Assembly (NCBI RefSeq): GCF_014217805.1 | Contig: NZ_CP055156.1 | Coordinates: 4,532,585 to 4,596,584, forward strand | Source: Adhaeribacter swui | GTDB taxonomy: Bacteria > Bacteroidota > Bacteroidia > Cytophagales > Hymenobacteraceae | Length of the DNA: 64,000 bases | Reading direction: 5' to 3' | Shown: positions 37,164-44,558 of the stretch, piece after piece | Position numbering within the stretch: position 1 is the first letter of the stretch | How the letters are laid out: each line of letters opens with the position of its first letter | Position numbers and translations under genes: made by a program | Notes under the pieces: model-generated | What the model was told of the DNA's origin: nothing | The model's input: only the letters and a program-made list of their open reading frames with translations | Database searches by the model: none

Positions 37164-38204
37164 ATGAAGCTTTTTATAACTTGTATCGGATTTTGGTTAG
37201 CAACCATAATGGCGGCAAATGCGCAGCGTTCCTGGCAGATAACCCAAGAAGAATTAATTTTTAAAAATCCGCCGTTTGCCGAATGCCATGCTTCCTCACT
37301 AGTAGAAGTAAGTCCGGGTAAAATTTTAGCTACCTGGTTTGCGGGTACCCACGAACGGCACCCCGATGTAGGCATTTATGTGGCTAGCCAAGAAAACGGC
37401 CATTGGAGCAAACCCGAGCTGGTGGCCGATGGCGTAATAAACGATACGTTGCGGTACCCTTGCTGGAACCCGGTACTTTTTAAAACCCGCGCCGGAAAAT
37501 TATTGTTATTCTATAAAGTAGGGCCTTCGCCGAGTACCTGGTGGGGGATGCTGCGTACCTCCACGGATAATGGCAAAACCTGGGGCCCTGCCGAGAAATT
37601 ACCCGAAGGAATTTTAGGGCCCATCAAAAATAAGCCCGTGCAACTAGCCAACGGTACTATCCTGGCTCCGTCCAGCACCGAAACCAACGAAAAATGGCGC
37701 ATTCACCTGGAGCAATCCCAGGACGACGGTCAAACCTGGCAACTTATTCCCGTGGATCCCGGCACCAACCTGGATGTGATTCAGCCGAGCGTATTAGTTT
37801 ATCCCAACAACCACCTGCAGCTACTGAGCCGCAGCAAGCACGACCGCCTGGTAGAATCGTGGTCGCGGGATAACGGCAAAACCTGGGAACCCTTGCGGCC
37901 AACCACTATCCTGAACCCAAACTCCGGCACCGATGCGGTTACTTTAAAAAATAAAACGCAATTACTCGTGTATAACCCCACTACCCGGGGCAAAGATTGG
38001 TCCGATGGCCGGGCCAAACTCGCGGTGGCTATTTCGCAGGATGGTAAAAAATGGACCGATATTTTGACTTTAGAAGATCAACCCAAAGGTGAATTCAGCT
38101 ACCCGGCCGTTATTCAAGCGGCCGACGGCAAAGTGCATATTACTTATACCTACGATCGCAAAAACATCAAACACGTGGTGCTTACAGAAGGTAAATCGAA
38201 GTAA
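37164..38204 (+). CDS. Secreted sialidase-type BNR/Asp-box protein
   Basis: A 346-residue protein with signal peptide (FITCIGFWLATIMAANA). Four Asp-box motifs (STDNGKTW, SQDDGQTW, SRDNGKTW, SQDGKKW) mark a six-bladed sialidase-type propeller of the BNR_2 family. The opening ECHASSLVEVSPGKILATWF is typical of secreted members. Relatives act as exo-sialidases or on other glycans. The classical FRIP arginine motif of GH33 is not evident, so sialic acid specificity is unproven. It has no lipobox, so it is periplasmic or exported. The low-GC cassette array begins about 160 bases downstream. Confidence 0.82.
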   Translation: MKLFITCIGFWLATIMAANAQRSWQITQEELIFKNPPFAECHASSLVEVSPGKILATWFAGTHERHPDVGIYVASQENGHWSKPELVADGVINDTLRYPCWNPVLFKTRAGKLLLFYKVGPSPSTWWGMLRTSTDNGKTWGPAEKLPEGILGPIKNKPVQLANGTILAPSSTETNEKWRIHLEQSQDDGQTWQLIPVDPGTNLDVIQPSVLVYPNNHLQLLSRSKHDRLVESWSRDNGKTWEPLRPTTILNPNSGTDAVTLKNKTQLLVYNPTTRGKDWSDGRAKLAVAISQDGKKWTDILTLEDQPKGEFSYPAVIQAADGKVHITYTYDRKNIKHVVLTEGKSK

Positions 38205-38363
38205 AATTTAAAATTGTAGGAAATTCGATTTTTAAAAAATTTATGGAGCGATTATTCTAACTGGGATTAGGAACCGAATCAAAGAAAAATGCATAAGTCA
38301 TGAATTAAATTGTTGGAAAATCAAGACATTAGGGTTCGAATGTGCCTTTTTAGTACGCCTTGC

Positions 38364-38412
38364 ATACAACGGGTAGGTATATAAAGTGGCGTAGCTACTT
38401 TATAGGTTATGT
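38364..38412. repeat. attC-like element A1 (3' of the SUKH cassette)
   Basis: Outer cores ATACAAC and GTTATGT; inner stem TATAAAGT / ACTTTATA around GGCGTAGCT. It marks the left border of the cassette array. Confidence 0.55.
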
Positions 38413-38429
38413 TGAAACACGTTATTCAT

Positions 38430-38837
38430 TTAATAAATAGACTCATCATCTGAATTTATCAGAGTTATAGCTTCTTCAAATGTATTGGCAAACTTAACAG
38501 GATTGTCACAATATTTGTAAACACCTTCTTCCCCCCGTAAAAAACCTATTTGATGTACATCCAATGAATAGTCTGCAAACCCGATAAATTTTTTATTTGT
38601 GCTTTCTTTATATTCCTCCAGCATTCTTTCTATGGGCCAGATTGAAAACGTATTTTCTATCCAGTCTAGGTCTTTAAAGCCATTTACTTTTTCATATAGC
38701 TGTTGAAACTGTGATGGAAATGTAATACCTAAAATTCGTTCTGCACTCCTTATTGTTTCAATTGAAGTGCCTTTATTAAGTTCTACACCATCAAATTCCC
38801 ATTGCTCAATGGTTTTCCCTACCCAATAATTTGTCAT
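38430..38837 (-). CDS. SUKH (SMI1/KNR4) family protein, immunity-type
   Basis: A 135-residue protein. TIRSAERILGITFPSQFQQL with YEKVNGF, then IWPIERMLEE and FIGFADYS are the SUKH signature. This superfamily supplies immunity proteins against nuclease and deaminase toxins of polymorphic toxin systems. No cognate toxin lies beside it; the nearest toxin-like genes are the DUF4157 proteins over 30 kb away. It is the first cassette of the array: attC-like elements flank it on both sides, and it is AT-rich like its neighbours. The ATG at 38837 gives MTNYWVGKTIEQWEF, a usual start. Confidence 0.85.
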   Translation of the reverse strand: MTNYWVGKTIEQWEFDGVELNKGTSIETIRSAERILGITFPSQFQQLYEKVNGFKDLDWIENTFSIWPIERMLEEYKESTNKKFIGFADYSLDVHQIGFLRGEEGVYKYCDNPVKFANTFEEAITLINSDDESIY

Positions 38838-38871
38838 TTGAAGCGCAAAATTTCTTTTAATTGTATATGCC

Positions 38872-38935
38872 GCACAACGTCTTGTGTATACCCTATGTGA
38901 GGCCTCTTTTTAATGCTTTTTAGGTGGTGTTGTGG
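38872..38935. repeat. attC-like element A2
   Basis: Outer cores GCACAAC and GTTGTGG; the inner part is the most diverged of the set, with CCTCTTTTTAATGC before TTTTTAGGTGG. It separates the SUKH cassette from the next gene. Confidence 0.45.
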
Positions 38936-38953
38936 TGCGTAATTCTATTATTC

Positions 38954-39436
38954 TCAAGACTTTACTTGTGGTTTAAGAGCAATTAATTGTCCATTCACCT
39001 TAAAACCTTCTTTGAAGCTAAGTTCTATACCTCTCCTGAAAGAATTCAATATATAATCAAATCTATTTGTAAAGTCCCCATAATTAACTGGAAGTAACTT
39101 AAAATACTTGTCGCCACTTGGCGGTGTACCAATAGAAATATGCTGCTTATCTTCAACACCCCAAGACGATATTTGCTTTGTTGGTATAGGGATATGGATT
39201 ACAATCAATTTAATTTTATCAGATGTATAAGACCGATTTCCCGTAAATACTTTTATTTGTTCTCCTTTCCCATAAACCCCCTTAAATTGAACTTCCCAAT
39301 CACTTAAGTCTTTAGATGTTATTTTGTCTAAAACCTTATCTGCTTCTACTTCTAAAATTTCAGACAACTTATCAGAATCAAACTCTACATCTAAAAAGTC
39401 TATCACATAAGAGGTATGTAATATTCGGGATTTCAT
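38954..39436 (-). CDS. Unknown cassette protein, possibly immunity-type
   Basis: A 160-residue soluble alpha/beta protein that I do not recognise with confidence. It has no signal peptide or membrane helix. Notable segments are VIHIPIPTKQISSWGVEDKQ and YGDFTNRFDYILNSFRRGIE near the C-terminus. The size, composition and company of a SUKH cassette recall small immunity proteins of polymorphic toxin systems (for example the Imm9-type), but no family motif proves this. It is the second cassette, with element A2 at its 3' side and A3 at its 5' side. Confidence 0.6.
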   Translation of the reverse strand: MKSRILHTSYVIDFLDVEFDSDKLSEILEVEADKVLDKITSKDLSDWEVQFKGVYGKGEQIKVFTGNRSYTSDKIKLIVIHIPIPTKQISSWGVEDKQHISIGTPPSGDKYFKLLPVNYGDFTNRFDYILNSFRRGIELSFKEGFKVNGQLIALKPQVKS

Positions 39437-39456
39437 TTAGCTTTAAATTTTATGTA

Positions 39457-39510
39457 CCACAACGTACTTGGCTATGCGGCGGAAAAGCTGCCGTATAGGT
39501 GTGGTTATGG
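39457..39510. repeat. attC-like element A3
   Basis: Outer cores CCACAAC and GTTATGG. It has the shared ACTTGGCTA, then inner stem CTATGCGGC / GCCGTATAG, then AGGTGTGG. It is nearly identical in its core to A5 and similar to A4 and A6. Confidence 0.6.
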
Positions 39511-39522
39511 GTAGGTGTTTTA

Positions 39523-40290
39523 TTAATGAACTAATTTGATTTGGCTATTTGTAAGTTCAACAACTTTAAAATGTTGACCATAAATAAATTCTTCACCATT
39601 CTTTTTATCGTCTCCATTCATAACCAAATTGGTTACACCATTATCGATATAAAATTGATAATCGTAATAGATTTTCTCCCCTTTGCGATTCAGTATGGCC
39701 TTTTGAGGCTGTAAAAATTCAAAATATTCCTGTGCTTCAGAATTTGCTGGAATTTTTTCTAGTATCCATTCTGATTCTAATTTTAGATTTTCGAGCTTTT
39801 CATTTTCCATCCATTTACCGACTAATCTTTTTGAAAGAGAAGCATTAAACTCTTTTATCTTGTTTGGCATTTCCTTAAAATAGCTTTCAAAAATTTCCTT
39901 TTCTAAATTTTGAAATGTCAATGATTTCCAATCGCAAAATTTAAAGATTTTCAAATTTCTATTGTCTATTTCAACTTCGTAATATTGAACATACGAAGTT
40001 TCGTTACTTTCCTCGCAATTCTTAGAATAGTTTTCCGCTAACTTCACGAAAGAGTTTAGATTTGAAATTGATTTGTTATTGAGTTCTGTTCTGGATGAAA
40101 AGAGTTTATCTGAATTTGGAATTGTGATTTTTCCGACAACGGCATTTTCTTCCAAATTGAACGTCATTTCCCTTACGGAATAACTCTCATCACCATAAGT
40201 GTGTTTTATTCTTAATGTTTTAAACAATGGTTTTTCTCGCGGTGTGCAAGCCAAAAGAAAAATTGAAAATATTAAGATGAGATTTTTCAC
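39523..40290 (-). CDS. Unknown lipoprotein cassette
   Basis: A 255-residue lipoprotein with lipobox FLLAC (Cys15). The mature part is Glu/Lys/Asn-rich and mostly beta (SVREMTFNLEENAVVGKITI), and ends in a short lipocalin-like strand run (FVYGQHFKVVELTNSQIKL-type, seen as EFIYGQHFKVVEL). No catalytic motif was seen. It is probably anchored in the outer membrane or periplasm. It is the third cassette, between elements A3 and A4, and is clearly AT-rich compared with the eCIS genes. Confidence 0.65.
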   Translation of the reverse strand: MKNLILIFSIFLLACTPREKPLFKTLRIKHTYGDESYSVREMTFNLEENAVVGKITIPNSDKLFSSRTELNNKSISNLNSFVKLAENYSKNCEESNETSYVQYYEVEIDNRNLKIFKFCDWKSLTFQNLEKEIFESYFKEMPNKIKEFNASLSKRLVGKWMENEKLENLKLESEWILEKIPANSEAQEYFEFLQPQKAILNRKGEKIYYDYQFYIDNGVTNLVMNGDDKKNGEEFIYGQHFKVVELTNSQIKLVH

Positions 40291-40311
40291 TATAGTTGGT
40301 TTAGAACTTGC

Positions 40312-40363
40312 CCATAACGAACTTGGCTAAAAAGCGCGTAGTGCTTTTTAGGTGTGGTTAAGG
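40312..40363. repeat. attC-like element A4
   Basis: Outer cores CCATAAC and GTTAAGG. The inner stem CTAAAAAGC / GCTTTTTAG is a perfect 9-bp pair, framed by the shared ACTTGG and AGGTGTGG. Confidence 0.6.
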
Positions 40364-40376
40364 CATGTTATTTTCT

Positions 40377-40838
40377 TTATTTTAATGCATTTATTAAACA
40401 TATAACTATAGCCATTTTCAAGCTAATTCTAATACTTCCATATAGGAAGGCATAAAAGTTTTCTTTTATTTCTATAAGTCTTTTTCTTCTTCTTTCCTTT
40501 CGTAAAAATCTTGGATTTGCTATAAACATCGGAATTTGAAGAATGCAGATTATAAGTTTTGGGTTGAATAAAGATTCGGTCAGAAAGAAAAGAAGCGCAT
40601 AAAATATAATCACCCCTTCATAACCTATCGTTCTTAATATTTCTGTTAATAGTGCAGTAAGCTGAAGTGGAGTAAAAATATATAACCCAATAATAAAAGC
40701 ACTTGGTATTATAATGCAGATAATGAAATAAAACTTAAAAAATTTAAATATTCTGGAATTAATAGGTTCACTAATATTTATCGGATCTAAACTTTCTTTA
40801 GTCCTGAAGTCAAGTAAGTTTAATATTCCTATTATCAT
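40377..40838 (-). CDS. Small membrane protein cassette of unknown function
   Basis: A 153-residue protein starting MIIGILNLLDFRTKES at ATG 40838. A longer frame reaching 40913 runs back through element A5 and is rejected. Hydrophobic segments lie at ~32-52 (FKFYFIICIIIPSAFIIGLY), ~72-88, ~92-108 and ~135-150, so three or four membrane helices. A basic RKERRRKRL patch lies between the last two. No family was recognised. It is the fourth cassette, with elements A4 and A5 on its two sides. Confidence 0.6.
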   Translation of the reverse strand: MIIGILNLLDFRTKESLDPINISEPINSRIFKFFKFYFIICIIIPSAFIIGLYIFTPLQLTALLTEILRTIGYEGVIIFYALLFFLTESLFNPKLIICILQIPMFIANPRFLRKERRRKRLIEIKENFYAFLYGSIRISLKMAIVICLINALK

Positions 40839-40853
40839 TTCTTCTTTAATGTG

Positions 40854-40903
40854 CCCTAACGGGCTGCGGCTATGCGGCGGCGGCGCTGCCGTATAGGTTA
40901 TTA
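40854..40903. repeat. attC-like element A5
   Basis: Outer cores CCCTAAC and GTTATTA. The inner stem CTATGCGGC / GCCGTATAG is the same as in A3. It overlaps the N-terminal part of an over-long reading frame, which supports the later start of the membrane gene. Confidence 0.6.
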
Positions 40904-40916
40904 GCAATAGCAATTT

Positions 40917-41585
40917 TTATTGTAGCCTAAACGATACAGGCATTGATACACATAAGTCTTGATTTTGCCCTTTAATTATTGGAGGTGTTAATAATTTTAA
41001 TTTTCTAACTACTCTAACAGCTTCTTTATCCAAAAGAATATGTCTTCCCTCTTGAACATAGATATTTTCAATATTCCCATCCTTTGTAATGGTAAATACT
41101 AACTTTACTGTTCCCTGAATATTTTCTCTTACTGCATCTCCAGGATAGACTATGTTTTTAGCTATGAACTGATTGAACGTCTTTTCACCAGTTGAAATTT
41201 GGGGAGCTTTATATCCTATAGCTTCATTATTAATAAAGTAGTCGGTTATATTTAAATTAAAACTATCGCACTTTTGGTCTGAATATTTGAAGGGAAAAGA
41301 GTAAGCTAATTGCTTAGGCCCACTACCAGACATATAAACCCAATTACCAACAGGCTCATTTCCTTTAAAGGTTTGGCTTCTTCTAACTTCATTCTTTTTT
41401 ATATCTTTAACTGTAGTTGTTAAACTTCCATCTGCATTTTCAATTGTTATTTCAGCATATTTTGCATTTTCTTGTGGTACTTCTTTCCTTAAATATTCAT
41501 CTTTATAATACCGTGTCTTGGTTGTTTATGCATGACAGATAATCGTTATTATAAATAGGATAAAGGTTAATAGGTTTGTTCTCAT
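40917..41585 (-). pseudogene. TonB C-terminal-domain protein broken by a nonsense codon after its signal peptide
   Basis: Read from ATG 41585, the gene starts with a clean signal peptide, MRTNLLTFILFIITIICHA. Codon 20 (41528-41526) is TAA, then the frame stays open (TTKTRYYKDEYLRKEV...) to the end of a TonB C-terminal domain (FIAKNIVYPGDAVRENIQG, then VKLVFTITKDG and LDKEAVRVVRKL). A CAA to TAA change at the usual Gln after the cleavage site explains it. A frame starting at 41333 (MSGSGPK) lacks the export signal and half the protein, so it is unlikely to work. TonB-domain proteins of this type occur as periplasmic proteins in Bacteroidota. It is the fifth cassette, between A5 and A6. Confidence 0.8.
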
Positions 41586-41604
41586 TTTATTCTTTGATTG
41601 TTTT

Positions 41605-41652
41605 TGCTAACCTACTTGGCTAAGGCACGCTTTAGTGTGCTTTAGGTGTGGT
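41605..41652. repeat. attC-like element A6, left part (interrupted by the group II intron)
   Basis: Outer core TGCTAAC, shared ACTTGG, inner stem CTAAGGCAC / GTGTGCTTTAG, then AGGTGTGGT. The remaining TAGCG of the right core lies at 43496, after the intron. Joined, the right core reads GGTGTGGTTAGCGG, matching A3 and A4. Confidence 0.65.
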
Positions 41653-42133
41653 GTGCGCCCAGTATGGGCATCAGGTACTGAAAGGTATCAAATTATTCCA
41701 GAGGGTGCAAATCCCTTACAGGCGAGTTGGTGAAGCCTGTTAGTAAGCCGCAAGCTGGTTTACCGTGAGGTAAGCAGTGAAGAAAGCGGGACTACAAAAT
41801 CCGGTACTGACGAACAGAAAGTACATAAGAGGCCTATTAACGCGGGTAAGCAAGCACCTCTTTGCAAAGCCTCTGACCAACAACCGTTAGTAGGTAGATG
41901 TACCAGGCATCGGAGGAAGGAATATGCTCTTACCTGGGGAGGTCTCCCGGTGTCGCGAACACGGGGAGAAGTCAGCAGAAGCCATAGTAGTTGGTAGTAA
42001 CGAGCCATCATAGATAGGTGGAGGCCTCACAAACCAATGAAGGGCGGAACGTGAAGTTGTTCCAAATGGGGTAAGGAGGCTTAGCCAGCCTTACCGTAAG
42101 CGGAACAGGGATTACCATTTAAGTAGTAATAAG

Positions 42134-43450
42134 ATGATAGAGAAAGTATTGCACCAAGGCAACCTGCTGCTGGCTTACCGGCAAGTGCTGGCCAACAAAG
42201 GTTCAGCTGGCGTAGACAGTATGCCGGTACACGAACTAGCGGCCCATCTCCGCGTAAACCAGGATGCCTTAGCTTTGGCTATCCGGGGTGGCCAGTACTT
42301 ACCTCAACCCATCTTAGGGGTAGAAATACCCAAGAGTAACGGCCAGAAGCGCCTCTTAGGCATTCCCACCGTCACCGACCGCTTACTGCAACAAGCGGTA
42401 AATCAAACCATCGCTCCTTTGTTTGAATTGGAGTTCAAACAACACAGCTACGGCTTCCGGCCGAACCGTAACGCCCAGCAGGCAGTATGGCAGGCCCAGA
42501 AGAACATCCATGCAGGCTACCAACATATTATTGATATTGACCTGAAGAATTTCTTCGATGAAGTAGACCATTGTCTGCTCTTGCAACTGGTGTACCGGAA
42601 GGTAACCTGCCCGCTGGTGTTGCGCCTGATCCGCAAATGGCTTCGGGCCCCTATCCTTATTGGGGGAATGTTAACCAAACGCCGCAAAGGTGTGCCACAG
42701 GGCAGTCCGTTGAGTCCACTGCTCTCCAATATTCTGCTCCATGAACTGGATAAAGAACTGGAAAAGCAAGGCTTGCGGTACGTGCGCTATGCCGATGACT
42801 TTAGTGTTTATACCAAAAGTGAATCGGAGGCCCGGCAGGTGGGCAACAACCTTTTCCTGTTCCTGAAGAATAAGCTAAGGCTACCCATCAACCGGGAAAA
42901 GAGCGGCATTAGACGACCCGTCGATTTTCAGATACTAGGCCACCGGTTTGTACCAACTTACCGGAAAGGGGACAAAGGCCAATATCAGTTGGTAGTAGCA
43001 GAAAAGGCATGGGTCCGGCTCAAGCAGAACCTGAAAGGGATTACCCGTAAGACCGCGCCCAGTGCTTTGGAGCAGCGTATTCAGCAACTCAAAGAGGTGC
43101 AGCGGGGGTGGGTGAATTACTTTCGTCTGGCTAGTATTCAAGGGAAGTTAAAGCAGGTAGATAGTTGGCTCAGAAACCGGCTCAGACATTGCATCTGGCA
43201 TGATTGGAAGAAAGCCGATCGGAAAAGAAAGAACCTGATCCGATTAGGTGTTTCTATGGATCAGGCTTATGCCTGGAGCCAGACCAGGAAAGGGGGCTGG
43301 GCAGTAGCGCAAAGCCCCATCCTGGTGACCACTATCACGCTGAAACGGTTGGTAAAGAAAGGTTATGAATCGTTGCTCGATTACTACAAACAGGTATCCC
43401 CACAACTAAACGAACCGCTGTATACGAGACCCGTACGTACAGTGGTGTGA
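42134..43450 (+). CDS. Group II intron reverse transcriptase/maturase (no endonuclease domain)
   Basis: A 438-residue intron-encoded protein. RT blocks are visible in order: GSAGVDSMPV, the VEIPKSNGQKRLLGIPTVTD block, HSYGFRPNRNAQQAV, DIDLKNFFDEVDH, GVPQGSPLSPLLSNILL, and the catalytic YADD at 219-222. The maturase X domain follows (~290-380; QRGWVNYFRL). No HNH domain is present, so mobility must rely on nicked or single-stranded targets, as in endonuclease-free classes. The last residues, LYTRPVRTVV, are encoded by domain V of the intron itself. The ORF sits in domain IV of the RNA. Confidence 0.95.
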   Translation: MIEKVLHQGNLLLAYRQVLANKGSAGVDSMPVHELAAHLRVNQDALALAIRGGQYLPQPILGVEIPKSNGQKRLLGIPTVTDRLLQQAVNQTIAPLFELEFKQHSYGFRPNRNAQQAVWQAQKNIHAGYQHIIDIDLKNFFDEVDHCLLLQLVYRKVTCPLVLRLIRKWLRAPILIGGMLTKRRKGVPQGSPLSPLLSNILLHELDKELEKQGLRYVRYADDFSVYTKSESEARQVGNNLFLFLKNKLRLPINREKSGIRRPVDFQILGHRFVPTYRKGDKGQYQLVVAEKAWVRLKQNLKGITRKTAPSALEQRIQQLKEVQRGWVNYFRLASIQGKLKQVDSWLRNRLRHCIWHDWKKADRKRKNLIRLGVSMDQAYAWSQTRKGGWAVAQSPILVTTITLKRLVKKGYESLLDYYKQVSPQLNEPLYTRPVRTVV

Positions 43451-43495
43451 GAGGCGCTCCCCATCAGCTAACACTGGTGGGGCCGTCTACTCAAT
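43412..43495 (+). ncRNA. Group II intron domains V and VI
   Basis: ACCGCTGTA (43414-43422) pairs with TACAGTGGT (43438-43446) with one wobble; the 2-base bulge CG at 43436-43437 and upper TACG/CGTA stem fit domain V. The triad position appears to read AAC instead of the usual AGC. CCCCATCAG / CTGGTGGGG downstream forms domain VI with an unpaired A-rich loop, and the intron ends ACTCAAT. Confidence 0.75.
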
Positions 43496-43519
43496 TAGCG
43501 GCAGATTTTGTTATTTAAT

Positions 43520-43969
43520 TTATTGCAATAAAAAAATCAAGTTCTCAACTCCATATGATCTTTGTATTGGAATATAATATTTAATCTGAGTATTTGTTTC
43601 TTCCACCACAATATAGGTATCGCTATATTTATCGCTGTCGATGAATAATTCTTTTGTCTTTCTGTTAAAAGTGTAAGTTTGAGTTACCATTGGTGTTTCG
43701 TTTATTCCGCAGTGGTCATTATTTCTAAACCATTCTAATTTTCCATCTGAACCAAATTTGAAAGTGTCATCTTTTTCACAATCATGCACAGAATAATAAA
43801 CATTTGCGCCAGGTGGATTAGTGGATGGGTTTTTGTCAATTAGGCCTCTTTTCCAAGTTTTGGATTTCCATAAATTTGGAGCACTTTCGCTGTCTTTCTT
43901 ACAACTTGCAAGAGCCAAAGCCATCGAAAAAATAATTACTAGGTGCGTAAATCTCGTTATGTTTAACAT
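43520..43969 (-). CDS. Small lipocalin-like lipoprotein cassette
   Basis: A 149-residue lipoprotein with signal peptide and Cys23 (ALASCKKD). The mature part is a run of short beta strands (DDTFKFGSDGKLEWF, TYTFNRKTKELFIDSDKY, TYIVVEETNTQIKYYI) like Bacteroidota lipocalin-like proteins. No ligand can be predicted. It is the sixth cassette. Element A6 with the intron lies at its 3' side and A7 at its 5' side. AT-rich as the other cassettes. Confidence 0.72.
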   Translation of the reverse strand: MLNITRFTHLVIIFSMALALASCKKDSESAPNLWKSKTWKRGLIDKNPSTNPPGANVYYSVHDCEKDDTFKFGSDGKLEWFRNNDHCGINETPMVTQTYTFNRKTKELFIDSDKYSDTYIVVEETNTQIKYYIPIQRSYGVENLIFLLQ

Positions 43970-44003
43970 ACTCTTTGGTTTTTATTCATTTCTGTAAATT
44001 TAC

Positions 44004-44041
44004 CGCTAACTACCGGATAAACGGAGTTGTTCCGGTTATCT
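44004..44041. repeat. attC-like element A7 (short), right border of array
   Basis: Cores CGCTAAC and GTTATCT with CCGGA / TCCGG in between and a TA spacer on the left arm only. It is shorter than the others and has no ACTTGG motif. Confidence 0.4.
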
Positions 44042-44315
44042 GCACTATGTGTGGAGTAGTTATTTCTGCTTTAAGGAAGTATTTAGAGTCCATTTTCCTG
44101 GTTTTAACTGCTCGTTTCATGGTAGAAGTAATATATAGAAAATTTACCAATTATCTTGCCAGTTGGAGATGTTCTTTTAAAAAGTATTGCTACCCCGTGC
44201 AAATTATCTTCTTGCAGTTTATAGCTACCGATTAGTTAGTTTTTTCTTAGTATTCAAAATAAACTTTGGGTCAAAATAAGGGAGGGAAAGGATATGTACT
44301 TGCTTTTATAAAAAG

Positions 44316-44371
44316 CTTATCCAATTAATAAACGTTTATAACCGGTTATAAACGTTTATTAATCGGATAAG
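44316..44371. repeat. 56-bp near-perfect palindrome with nested ATAAACGTTTAT units
   Basis: The centre lies between 44343 and 44344. Only one pair (44323/44364) is mismatched and there is no loop. Within it ATAAACGTTTAT, itself a palindrome, occurs twice around AACCGGTT. It may be a multi-site operator, a replication or recombination site, or a cruciform. No gene lies within 180 bases on the right; the permease gene ends at 44559. Confidence 0.85.
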
Positions 44372-44558
44372 TAATCTTCCCGGTAGCAACTAGGAGGTAC
44401 TGGATAAAAGAAAAATGGTAGTGAAATTTTATTGTATTATCTGGGATTTAAAGAAATTAAGCGGCTTTCTTTACAATAGCGTCAGAAGTTACCTGGTGCT
44501 ATTATACTTTTGCTTAGGTGTTTTATAAAAGCAAAATAAGCTACCGTAAACGCGTACC

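Larger units (their letters stand above)
41653..43495 (+). mobile_element. Group II intron inserted in attC-like element A6
   Basis: The left boundary GTGCGCCCAGTATGGGC is a classic group II 5' end (GUGYG). The right boundary is after a domain VI-like hairpin, ending CTACTCAAT. Domain V overlaps the end of the ORF (43414-43446: a 9-bp stem, 2-base CG bulge, upper stem and small loop). The intron carries an RT/maturase without an HNH endonuclease. Removing 41653-43495 joins GGTGTGGT to TAGCGG and restores the conserved end of an attC-like element. It lies antisense to the cassette genes. Group IIC-attC introns are known to insert in integron attC sites in that orientation; the class of this intron is not settled. 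Confidence 0.88.
38364..44041. other. Putative attC-like cassette array (CALIN-like), 7 elements and 6 cassettes
   Basis: Six small genes, all on the - strand and lower in GC than the flanks, are each followed by an inverted repeat of about 40-65 bases. The elements share an outer AAC core on the left and GTT on the right, and four of seven carry the same inner ACTTGGCTA or GGCTA ... TAGGTGTGG sequence around a variable stem. Each gene has exactly one element at its 3' side. This one-gene-one-element layout is that of integron gene cassettes. No tyrosine integrase is encoded in the window, so the array would be a cluster of attC sites lacking an integrase. Homology to true attC sites is inferred from layout and cores, not from a covariance model. 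Confidence 0.6.
43970..44558. other. Gap right of the array: element A7 and a 56-bp palindrome
   Basis: It contains attC-like element A7 (44004-44041) and a near-perfect palindrome (44316-44371). A short + strand frame (43975-44235) overlaps A7 and has no protein-like features, so I leave it out. Nothing else was seen. Confidence 0.5.

Noticed and set aside
40839-40913. N-terminal extension of the cassette membrane protein
   Set aside because: It is a translation of attC-like element A5 (APPPHSRSPLGH), not protein sequence.
41334-41582. Gap without a gene left of element A6
   Set aside because: It is the 5' part of the TonB-domain gene, in frame apart from one TAA.
38364-44041. CRISPR array reading of the repeated elements
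   Set aside because: The repeats are 0.4-0.9 kb apart with genes between, imperfect, and have no cas genes or short uniform spacers.
43975-44235. 86-residue + strand reading frame
   Set aside because: It overlaps element A7, has Cys/Ile-rich composition without a family, and lies antisense to the cassette genes.
38205-44558. Integron integrase gene
   Set aside because: No tyrosine recombinase motif (R...HxxR...Y) is found in any frame of this region; the array lacks one within the window.
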